A stretch of 64,000 nucleotides of DNA from assembly GCA_023846275.1 (NCBI GenBank), contig CM043869.1, forward strand, positions 41,256,737-41,320,736, given 5' to 3'. The position numbers and the translations under genes are program-made. Origin of the DNA: Vanilla planifolia (taxonomy: Eukaryota; Streptophyta; Magnoliopsida; Asparagales; Orchidaceae). The notes below the pieces were generated by a model that made no database searches, was not told where the DNA came from, and saw only the letters and a program-made list of their open reading frames with translations. This document shows positions 51,204-61,332 of the stretch, in pieces. Position 1 is the stretch's first letter; each line of letters opens with the position of its first letter.

Positions 51204-51307
51204 TTTTTTTTTTTTTTTTTTTTTGGTGTGTGGATCATAAGCAAGTGTTTAATTAACTAACATGAAATCCTAAAAGAGGATCAAAGCAAAAATCGTGAAG
51301 CAGAAGA

Positions 51308-54300
51308 TTAAGAAGAGGCTTGGGCATCCGCGAGTCTCCACACCGCGTGAAAGTCCGACTCGCATGCAGCGCTTGCGATCCAGTCCGTCGGCGCGTTTCC
51401 CTCCCTGTCGATGTGTGACGTTTTCAGGGAGCTCAAATTACGTGCATGCTGAAGCGCTAAAGCGTAGCAGCCACCCTCAGGAGGATTAACGAGAATGTTT
51501 TGCCCCCTCTGTTCGACAATCACCGAATTCCGATTGTATCTCCACTACAAGATAATCAAGCAGGCTATTCCTCAACATCTCTAAAGCTTCTAACATCGCC
51601 AGAATCTCCATCTCCTCCGTAGCATGCGAGGAAAACCGCCTCCCGGTTACTAATAGGGGCCTGCCGTGGTCATCCCGTGCCACAAGACCAATCCCAGAGG
51701 TGTCATCATCAACTACAGCATCGCAATTAATCAGGATCCAGGCAATGGGGGGGGAACCCAGACATGGGTTACGCTCAGCTTAGAAGAGCTGTATGGGCTC
51801 CTGCAAACCATGGACAGGTGCTAATTACGAGTCTCAGAAACTGCAGCCACATCAATTTGAATCTTCCGCCAAAGGGTCCCGAAATGCAAGGGATGTTCAT
51901 TGTGCCTTCTCGCGTTCCTATTCTCCCATATGTAAAACATTATTGTCGTAAGGGACGCAGCCCATGCTCTGCCCTCTCCCCGACGCACATCAGGCGAGGC
52001 AACGAACTCCTTGATGCTTTGTATAAAACCCTGCTCACTCCCCCCCAGTGGAAGGCCCCAGTACATCAGCGACCTGATGCATATGACACGCGGTCCACGC
52101 TTCTTGAGCACAAAGACACTCCCATAATATATGTTGCAGTGTTTCAGCCTCATCACAACCCCAGGAGCACTTGTTGCTACCGGCAAGCTTTCTGCGCTGT
52201 AACCATACCGCAGTAGGCAAATAATACCCCACCAGCCTCTATATAAATATGAGTACATGCGGCAGCACATTTAGCTTCCATATCCCTTTGGCTACCTCCC
52301 TTACTTCCTTTCCCCGTTCCCCATCTCTCCTCCTTGCACCTAGCTTAAGCTCTTTGTAGAAGTGGCAGTTGTCAACCTTCTCCAATCCCGTATTTTCTTG
52401 AATAAGTACATCCTCCTCTTGCTCGTGAGCCCAATGCAAACGCATAATCCTCTCAAATAAAGGAGCACCAGCCCAGGATCGAATCTTCAATTCATCCCAC
52501 ATTCCACACTTGATGACGCATTCCCTTGAAGATTCATTTTAATATAGGTGGGCCAACAGGAAAGCGGGAGGAAGTCTATCCAGTTATCCTCCGCAAAATG
52601 GACGTTGTTGGCCGCACCAATTCTCCAAACAAAACTAGCAACCGCATGTGTCATGGCCCCAGTCACCAGTCTGCATGCATGAGACGCCCCACGCAGGGCT
52701 TTAAGAAAGTTGTTATCAAATCCGTATTTCCCTCTCATTACTTCCGTCCACAGGCTCTACTCACGGCTTAGAAGTCGACATCTTCATATTGAGCACCAGT
52801 TGCCAGATGCGCAAATCCAGTAATCCAAGGCCACCCGCATCCTTCAGCAACGTAATGGTATCCCAGTCCACGTAATGCAAGGCATTGCCCCCCCCCCCCC
52901 CCTCCCGCGTCGCTCCACAAGAATTTCCTAATGATCCTCTCCCCAGCAGCAATAGTCGCCAAAGGAACGACACGATGCCTCATAAGGTAGCTTGGAATTG
53001 CACTTAACACTGCTCTGATCATGGTGATCCTCCCAGCAAGTGACAAGGGTCTTACCCTCCACTTAGTCACCCTTTCCTCCATGTTGTGAATCACGAACTG
53101 GACATCATCCTTCCCCAACGTCTTCGCCAAAATAGGGATACCCAAATACTTCAATTTGACACTTTGACTCATGCCCAAAATGTTGCTAATAAAGTGCTTG
53201 CACTTACTTCTCATTGCTTTACTAAAAAGGATGCTGGATTTAGAGCGGTTAACCATCAATCCCGCCACTTTCCCAAACTTATAGAGTGTCCTGCAAACAC
53301 CATTTGCTGCTTTCCACGTAGCAAGGGCAAACACTACAATATCATCTGCGAACAGAAGATGTGACATAAGAGACACGTGTTGGCCACACTTGAAACCCAG
53401 TAGAGCTTTCTCCTCGTGTGCCCGAACGAGTGCAGAGAAGTACTCAGTCACAATAGTGAACAGACAGAGTGATAGTGACGCAAGCTGCGGTTGTCCTCAA
53501 TCCAAGGCAAACGGGTGCCATTTAGCAAGACCCCAAACCTAGGATTGGCAATACAAGCTTCCACCCAATCATACCACAGCAGCGGGAAGCCCATCATCTT
53601 GAGCATGTTAAGCACAAAGTCCCAGCGAACGTGGTCAAAAGCTTGCTCCATGTCTATCTTTATCTCCATCAAACCCTTCTTAGTACTTGAATGATGCATC
53701 CGCGAAGCTATCTCCTAGGCCGCAAAGATATCGTCTGAGATGGATCTTCCAGTAACGAAAGCTCCTTGTTCCCTGGAAAAGATATCAGGCAAGACCAATT
53801 TAAGTCTCTCCACCATAACTCTCGCGATAACTTTGTATATGACGTTGCACAGGCTGATGGGCATGTAGTGCTCCGACTTGTTCACATTTTGTGTTTTGGG
53901 AATTAACACCACCAGTGTGTCCTTCCATCCCACAGGCATCCTTCTCTCATCAAAGAAACAATGAGCAGCCCGAAGAATATCTTTCTGTGTTATGGACCAG
54001 TAACCCTTCACAAATTCAGTCGTTATCCCATCGATGCCCGGAGACTTGTTCTTCTTTATGGCCTTAATGACTTGTATTTTCTTCGCTTCCGTCACCCTCT
54101 CCCCCAGCATATTTGCCTGCTCGCTGCTTAGACAAGCCCGTAGGCCCCAGTGCACCTCCTAATGCGTACAGGTTGCACCACGCCATTTTGCCTCAAAGTA
54201 GGATGTCAGGATCGAGCCGATGCTCTCGGTTGAAGTTGCATCCAGTCTCCCCTCATTCCACATATGGGCGATGAAATTGCTCCGCACGCGCGCAGTAGCA

Positions 54301-55409
54301 GCAGCTTGAAAGAATTTGGTGTTACGGTCCCCCAAACGTGCCCAGTATACTTTCACTCTTTGCCACCACCACTTTTCTTCAAACGCGCCACCGCGGTGAA
54401 ATTCGGTGATTAGCCGGCCAAGGAGCGAATGCTCCGTGTCATCCAATCCCACTTGCGACTCCTTAATCTGCAGGCTATTAATGCACTTCTCCATCTCCAC
54501 ATTCTTTCTTATTACATTGCTCAATGTACTCTTGCTCCAGCAACGCAGAGCCACCAGCACCATTTTAAATTTAGTTGATAGTACTTCCATACTATCACCT
54601 TTGGCGCGTCTCCCCCATACACTATGGACCACACCCTTGGTCTGAGGGTAGTCAAGCCAGGCGCTCTCAAAATGAGTTCTAGCTCCAACACACGGTCCTT
54701 GGTCCCCGCTTAAGTCAATGAGTAGCGGACAATGATCAGAGCCCACCCTAGCAAGGTGAGTGACCGTGCACCTTGGGAACGCTTGGAGCCCCAGAGTGTT
54801 CATAAACGCTCCGTCCAGTCTTTCATAGATTCTCGCACCCCCTTCCTTGCCGTTGCACCATGTAAAGTTGTTCCCTACGTACTTAAGGTCAACCAGTTGC
54901 AACTCCTGAACAACATCCAAGAACTCCTGGTATGCTTTCCCAAAGGTAAATTTCATGCCCCCTCTTTTCTCATTTTGCGACAAGATTAGGTTGAAATCGC
55001 CCGCCACCGTCAGCAGACCTCCTCTACCATTAACTCCTCTAAGAACTTCCCACATCTCAGTCTGCCTATATGTCTCTTTTGGGCCATAAATCGCGCAGCA
55101 CTTGATCTTCCTGTCTACTCCCAAAGTGACTTCAAAAGCCACAACATGCTTCATCGACCCCAGCAGATTGACAGTCAGCCCATTGCACCATAGCAGAATG
55201 ATTCCAGCTGACTTCCCCTCCGACGGCTGAACTTCATAACTCCACTCCCTGCCCAGTAACCAATCCGCGTCCTTCCTAGTAAAAGTTGGTGCTCTCGTCT
55301 CCACAAGAGCCATGGCATCCACAGCCCCTTCTCTGATAAAGCGTTGAAGGTAAGTCCTGGAGTTTTTATTCCAAACCCCACGGATGTTCCATACCGCAAG
55401 CTTAATCAT
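51308..55409 (-). pseudogene. LINE ORF2: endonuclease-reverse transcriptase-RNase H, broken
   Basis: Would nick target DNA and copy the element RNA. The APE-type endonuclease (55,409 to about 54,700) begins MIKLAVWNIRG and has ALVETR, AIYGP, VAGDFN and GSDHCPLL, the metal and catalytic motifs. The reverse transcriptase follows: SPGIDGI, VLIPK, PISLCNV, KIDMEQAFDHV, and the catalytic FADD at 53,341-53,352. Then come a zf-RVT region (about 52,050-52,500, WKLNVLPHVLIFI, CSWGCDEAE) and RNase H (about 51,690-51,310, ARDDHGRPLL, EILAMLEALE, REGNAPTDW). Breaks: in-frame TAG at 54,159-54,161 and 53,715-53,717, a frameshift near 53,465-53,485 in the 'LRQGCPLSPYLF' box, a frameshift at the 15-base C-run (52,888-52,902), and further shifts below 52,740. 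Clearly a dead copy. Confidence 0.93.
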
Positions 55410-56205
55410 TTAGAAATAGCAGCCTGAATAAAGATCATAAGTCAGCTCCCATACGCCTTCCCGGAACTCCAAAAGAGGCACAGCTATAGGCGCATGCACA
55501 ATCCTTGCACGCGCACGATGGCACAATGAGCAACGCGTCTGCCATATTAATATGTGGATAGCATCCCGTAATTAAACGCCCCATGAAGATAACCATGCTC
55601 CAGGCCCCACATACGCTACGTGCACCACCCGGTGCCCATGCAGCATAAGTCACCTTCTCGCAACCCGACGTACCTCCACGATCACAGTGAGCATGTTTAC
55701 ACCCCACACGAGGCCCCGCGCATATCGCATCCGCATAATGGGTCCTCCCGCCATTATTCAGACCCCACACACTGAGATCAGTGCACCCCACGATGTGCAA
55801 AGCGAACACAGTTCTCTCAAGGGTTGACATTATCATTATCACGACCAAATTCATCTAACACCATAGGCTTCTTCCCTTTATGATCGATTGCCTGCTGCCT
55901 CATCAACCAAGCCTTTTGCTCAACAGCCTTTGGGTTCAGCAGAGCTTGTGCAGTTCCCGCCTACCTCCTGTCATCAGAGTATCTCGGTCTACTGGCTGGC
56001 TCTCTCCCCCTTGTTGTTGATAAGCTTCTCCTCCTGTCATAGTACCCCAATCTTTCATTGCCCTGTGCATGACCCCTCATCGACATACGTGAGGTCTGCC
56101 CCATTCCAAAGACCCCTTCTTTTTTTTGCGGAGCATCCTGTGGACGCCGTCGTCGTTGCTTCACAAGCATTCACGGCCCTAATCCTTCAGGCTTCCCGTC
56201 TTCAT

Positions 56206-57645
56206 TCATCTACTGAGTCCACACGAAAGATCATCCCTGGACCCGAGCACCTCAGGAGCCAGAGGCCTCTTACCATCCGAAGCAGGCGCATTAAATGCAT
56301 TTGCCACAGCCCGAGCAAGCAGCTCCCTAGTGGGTGTTCCACGCGCACTACTCCCGCATTGTTCTTGTTCCACATCCCTCGTGGGTGCTCCACGGGTATT
56401 CAGCCCCTCCCCAGCCTGCTGTGTAGGGATAACATCCCTCGTTCCTTCTGTTTTACAATGCTCCTTCAAATGTCCTACATGCCCACAACCGAAACAGATG
56501 TGCGACAAGCCCTCATATTCAAAAGCCTGATGAGTCAGTCCCAGCTCACCATTCAGCCAAATCCCCGACTTCAATGGCTGCGACAGGTCCATTCTAATGC
56601 AAACTCTCGCGTATAAGGACCTCTGCATATCCGCTGTCCACCTATCAACTAATATCGATTCTCCAATTGATTTTGCAATTCTCAAAATATTGTCTATGTC
56701 CCAGTATATTAAGGGAAGTCCAGGGAACCTTACCCACACAGGGGCACACATCGCAGCCTTAGCTAAGGGGCCAAACTCAGTAGACCATAGGTCCAATCAC
56801 ATAGCATGACCGACAACTTGTCCTGGCCCTTCGAGCCACACTTCGTTCCTGTCTTTGATGGAGTTGAAATGAAGACAGAAGCATCCCTCTATCAAGTCAA
56901 GTATTCGAAAATTTGTAAAATGGCCCCAACGGTTGTGTAGTACATGCACAATGACGAAGAAAGGAAGCGTGTCACCATAAACACGTCCAACCAAGTCATA
57001 TTTATGGAAGCCTCTGCGTCGTTGGCACGCCTCGTTTGACATCAACACTACACCATTGGCTCCGCACTCAGTCATCCCAGCTGCTCTTGCCGCGACATAA
57101 ATATCTGTCGGCTTGACAAATTGGGTCACCACCCCATTAGAGGGGATAGATTTTGTCGTTGGTGCATCTTTAAAGCTCACCTTGTTAGCAGTGTTCATTT
57201 GCCCATTTGTACCTTCCGTGCTATTGAAGACGAGCATGGGCCCCGAAAGCTTGTCCCTCTGTTCGCTGACCCCATAGGCCTGCAACATCCCAGAGACTAC
57301 TGCTTGAGTGTTGTCCCCCTCAATTTCATCCTCCTTATTCATTCCAGTCCCATTGCTATCTAACCTCGCGCAATTGTCATCCTCAGACTGTGCCACTGCA
57401 CTGTGATCCCCGATCACCAACCGATCCCTTGCAGCCCCGCTGGATGAGGCCACCGAGCCGCTTGAAGTGGCACAATCATTCAGCAGAGGGTCCTCTCCTC
57501 CTTCCCCCGCATTCATCCCTAGCATCAGACCCGCCTCCCCATTCGTAGCTTGAGTCTTGATCAATTCCATCCTTTCCGGAGATTCACCCCCATGGGTTCT
57601 GGACTTCTTGTTGGTTTTTCTTACTTTCGAGCCTGCCACGATCAA
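56206..57645 (-). pseudogene. LINE ORF1: nucleic-acid-binding protein, one nonsense codon
   Basis: ORF1 of plant L1-like elements coats the element RNA. The frame runs from an ATG at 57,645 to the stop at 56,206-56,208 with one internal TGA at 56,797-56,799 (…VGHAM*LDLWSTEF). The second half has the DUF4283-like run VWVRFPGLPLIYWD and a CCHC zinc knuckle CFGCGHVGHLKEHC at 56,455-56,496. The first half is a Ser/Asn/Gly-rich low-complexity region, then FVIVHVLHNRWGHFTNFRI. The linker to ORF2 (55,410-56,205) has only broken frames, including a Cys-rich one at 55,435-55,854, and may be the ORF1 tail after a frameshift. Confidence 0.88.
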
Positions 57646-58117
57646 CTAACCAGATTCGCAGCAATCCCCGCGCGAGCAACGGTCACCAACAGACTATTTG
57701 TAGGGAAGGTATTCTCCTCCGCAGACCAGCGTAACTGCCTAATACTGTTCCAGCGTCTCCCCCAGGCTCCGGAATTCAAAATTCGAAATTCGAAAAAAAC
57801 AAAACCGCGCTGTTCCCCCGAAGAAACGCCGCCGGAGAAACGAGGTGGCGAGGTTGGGCGCACAAGGACGGTCCCAGTGGCAGTATAGGCTCGGTAAACA
57901 GTGGCAGGACGCTCAAAGGCGGATCACAATTGTGAGAGCTCAAAGGTCGGGGATCCAGAGGCGGATCTCAAAGGCTCAAGAGGAGGTGGCAGCGGAGCGG
58001 AGGCGAGGGACAAAGGAAGCGATAGCGGCGCGGCAGAGGTCCAAAGGCGGATCTCAAAGGCTAATGAAGAGGTGGTGGAGGAGCGGCGAGGGTTCAGAAG
58101 GCGGTAGCTAGCGGGCT

Positions 58118-58159
58118 CACTTCAGGCAAAGCACTTCAGGCGGAGCACTTCAGGCGGAG
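58118..58159. repeat. three tandem 14-bp units at the LINE 5' end
   Basis: cacttcaggcaaag, cacttcaggcggag, cacttcaggcggag follow one another without a gap. Immediately to the right the composition drops to AT-rich host DNA. Several 'aggcggatc' motifs also recur in the neighbouring 57,910-58,060. Such repeats at the 5' end would fit a LINE promoter/leader, but this is inference. Confidence 0.8.
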
Positions 58160-59979
58160 TAGATATAAAAAAATAAGCATTGAAAAATTTTACATTGAAT
58201 TATTGTTATTTACGTCTAATATTTTTGACGTGAATAATGTGAAAATATCCTTTTGGGTTTATACATGAAATTAAATAAATAATAATTACATTCATGAGAA
58301 TAAAAATGCTTTTATATTACTTGAGTAAAGAAATCAAACGATGATATTCACTCCAATTTTAAAAAATAAATAATTCTCTTAAATCATTTGACTTTATCAA
58401 TAAAGATAATTTTTATCATAAAACTTTTTATTAGTAAAAATATTTTTTTGTCTGATTAACATGTGATGACAAAAAAGAAAAATTATGAATAATTTTAAAA
58501 CACCCATTAAATATATCTTCAACAAATTGATACAACTCAAACATAAACCAAATCATATGCAGATAAAAAACAATATAAAACACAGCCTAAATAAAGATGA
58601 TCATAAAATAATACACAAAACAATATTAACCTTAATCATATACTCAAAATAGGATATAAAACTAAAAACTAACATAAAAATATTATTAAAAAACGAAGAG
58701 TTAAATCACATTATCTACAACACATTTTAAGTTGTTATATTTCCAAAGGAAATATTAAAAAAAAAGATTACGAAATTAAGAAATTTGTCATATAATCCAT
58801 TATCTTTATTTGAATTTTTAATATTAAACATTTCAAATAATTGCTTAACTCTAACAAGTCATGATGTCTCTCAAATGAAACAATAATGTCTTTCGAGAAT
58901 CTTGACAAGTTCTCTTAATAATTTAATTTCTTGAATTTAAAAATGTAACAACTTCATATTATCCTTGAACCCACAAAGCATATATTCTAATGCATTACAC
59001 TTGTCATGAAACTTTGTTGTTTATGAATTTTTTTAATCTAAAAAATTACATGAGTTTGGAAATTAACTTTTTTACTCATAAAATGCATAATTTCAAACTC
59101 ATTTTGAAACACTTTTTTTCATAATATCTCATTAGATTACAATCAATTATATTAACCTAACATTACTTTTTTTTTCACCATCTTCAAACCCCAAATTTTG
59201 TATATTTCACAAATCTAACTTAATTATCAAACAAGTAAAATATTAACAAAAACTTATGATATCAAAAATAAAATGATAAGAAAAGTACTTAAGAATTGGT
59301 TTAACATAATTATTGTGAATGTTAAGGTGATTAATAATTTTTTTTGTATATTAATAAAAAAATATGTATTTAATAATATAACATCATAAAAAACGTAATT
59401 GAATAATCATGATTGTAAATAATAAATAACTATGTGCTTTTTTGGTAAAAACTTGAGAGATAAATTTTACTTATGATCATTTCTTAGATGTCATAAATTT
59501 ATTATCATACTTCGAATTAAGATTATATTTTTTTCACTACACTTACATGATTTTATTTGACTTAACTAATAGTTGATATTTTGAACTTATTATATTCACT
59601 ATTCTACTTGTTTTATAGGAATTTCTTAATGAGCATGAGAATCTAATGGTGCACAAGTTAGGTTCATAAGAGTAAGTAATAAGACATTTTCAATTATAAA
59701 TACTTGTTATATCATCAAAGATCTATTATATGTTGAATCTTGTTGAAGATAATTGTTATATTTATTCATTTGTGTGAAAAATTATTATTTTGTACATGGG
59801 GAAAAAGGACAGTTTTATAAGAGATTCTATATATTTTTTTTTAAATTTAAAACTTTCTTAAACAAAACTAAAAAAATAAATGGCTTGAAAATGAATAAGA
59901 ATTTGTCATAACCATCATAATTTGCCTGATTTAGTCATTAATATCCTCAAAAATACTTTTAAACTTTGATTTTGTTAAC
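58160..59979. other. AT-rich sequence, no gene
   Basis: No coding remnant until about 59,980. The first part could be the displaced 3' flank of the sugar transporter gene if the LINE inserted there. Low-complexity A/T runs are common. Confidence 0.5.
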
Positions 59980-60974
59980 ATTAAAGTTATTAAAGAAAAA
60001 AATTGAAGTTACACCTATTGATCAAGCATAAGAATCAAAATTTAATTTGAAAGAAGACAATACTTTGAAAAAAGAAAATTCAAATTCAAAGAAAAAAGAA
60101 CGAGGCTCATATCAAGAACGTGGAAGAGGTCGTTTTCAAAACAAATTTCACCAAAAAATTAATCAACCTTACACTCAATGCTGACATGGAAGGAATGATG
60201 CTTCTCAAGATTAAGGATAAAGAAAAAATATTAAATATTACAATTATTTTAGGTTTGGTCATTATGGTTATGATTGTTGGCATAGAAATAACCAATTAAA
60301 CTATACTGAAACATCACAAAAAGAATAAATATTATTATTGACTAAAAAAGAAAGTAATGAAAGAGAAGATGTATGATTCCTTGACTCAGAAGCAAGCAAT
60401 CATATGTGTAGAAAAATACATCTTTAAGATATAATTGAAAAAGTGCAAAAAAGTGTGAGTCTTAGACACTCATCAAAGTTGAAAACAAATTTAGCATAAA
60501 ACTTTATAAAGAGAATTAATTTTTAATTATTATTTAAGATGCATATTTTAGCTTGATATAAAAAATAATATTTTTAATCTTGGATAATTGATTGAGAAAT
60601 GATATATTATACACATGAAAAAATGTTATCTTTTTTGAAAGATTTAAAAGGAATGAATATTTCTAAAGTGAAGATGTCGACAAATTTCATGTTTCTTCTT
60701 CAATTAAAGTCAACATGTAAAACTTGTTATCTTGATCATCTTTTAAATAATTATTTAAAGTGACATCTAAGGCATGGTCACCTCAACTTTGGAAGTTTGA
60801 ACTTATTAGCAAGGGAAGGAATTATGAAATGCCTTCCTTTCATTAGATAATCCAAATTATATATGTGAAGCTTGTATACTTGGAAAGCAACATCATCTAT
60901 CATTTCAATGGAAAAGCTCTTGAAGAGTTAAAAGACCATTGTAGCTAATTCATATGAATTTTTGTGGTCCATTA
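59980..60974 (+). mobile_element. truncated Ty1/copia gag-protease-integrase fragment
   Basis: Broken + frames give, in order: a basic gag tail (GSYQERGRGRFQNKFHQK, about 60,110-60,160); a zinc-knuckle-like remnant FGHYGYDCWH (about 60,255-60,285); the protease site FLDSEASNHMC (about 60,378-60,410, normally FLDSGASNHMCG); and the GAG-pre-integrase segment HLRHGHLNFGSLNLLAREGI with LGKQHHLSF (about 60,765-60,910). The integrase starts (LIHMNFCGPLE, about 60,945-60,978) and is cut off at once, where myosin-derived sequence begins. No LTR was identified. Stops make it dead. Confidence 0.8.
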
Positions 60975-61332
60975 GAATATATGAAGAGGATTTTGCCATG
61001 CAACAATTTTTTATGCTTCAGGTTACTTGAAACCATCAAGATGTCAAGGCTAAGGTATTATGCAAAAATGACACATAAGGGCTTTGTTGAAAGATACTAT
61101 ATCATGTCATTGTATATCTTCTTCAAGTTTTGAACATAAACCTTTTATATTACATATGCATGCTAAATTTTTCTTAATATCATTTACCTCCTTAGGTATC
61201 AACGTCTTTTCATGGAAAGCTCACAATCAGTGGATCCACTCAGTGTTTTAGTTGTTGTTTTGGATAAATGTAACTTCTTGCCTGTTATGCATCAAGTTGC
61301 CTTTACAAAGATATTTTTCTACATTGGGCAGA
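60975..61332 (+). pseudogene. duplicated myosin VIII exons 9 (partial) and 10
   Basis: Exon 9 remnant, 60,975-61,092: one frame reads YEEDFAMQQFF, but a frame change follows before LETIKMSRLRYYAKMTHKGF. Its splice donor is lost (gene: 'gaaag|gtacta'; here 'gaaag|atacta'). Exon 10 copy, 61,197-61,332, stays open ([20 protein letters not shown] ... IFFYIGQ) and keeps its acceptor ('ccttag|g'), but the unusual GC donor has become AC ('gggcag|acaatt'). No other myosin exon lies nearby. It is a non-functional fragment. Confidence 0.85.

Larger units (their letters stand above)
51204..58159 (-). mobile_element. nearly full-length LINE (L1-like, RNase H-bearing), inactive
   Basis: The reverse-strand order is that of a plant LINE: GC-rich 5' leader (57,646-58,159), ORF1 with zinc knuckle (57,645-56,206), a linker, ORF2 with endonuclease, reverse transcriptase, zf-RVT and RNase H (55,409-51,308), a short 3' UTR and a poly(A) tail seen as 21 Ts at 51,204-51,224. 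Three 14-bp tandem units at 58,118-58,159 mark the probable 5' end. A target-site duplication is not convincing: 'gtatcataaagg' left of the tail and 'gtagatataaaaa' right of the leader are only loosely alike. Stops and frameshifts in both ORFs show it cannot move itself. Its composition is much more GC-rich than the flanks. Confidence 0.93.

Noticed and set aside
55888..56616. 242-codon + strand open frame
   Set aside because: Antisense shadow of LINE ORF1 and the linker; no domain and a Ser/Pro-rich artefact composition.
57845..58111. Arg/Gln-rich + strand frames
   Set aside because: Low-complexity GC-rich LINE leader read antisense; no family resemblance.
51187..58172. Target-site duplication for the LINE
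   Set aside because: 'gtatcataaagg' and 'gtagatataaaaa' share only scattered bases; not strong enough to annotate.
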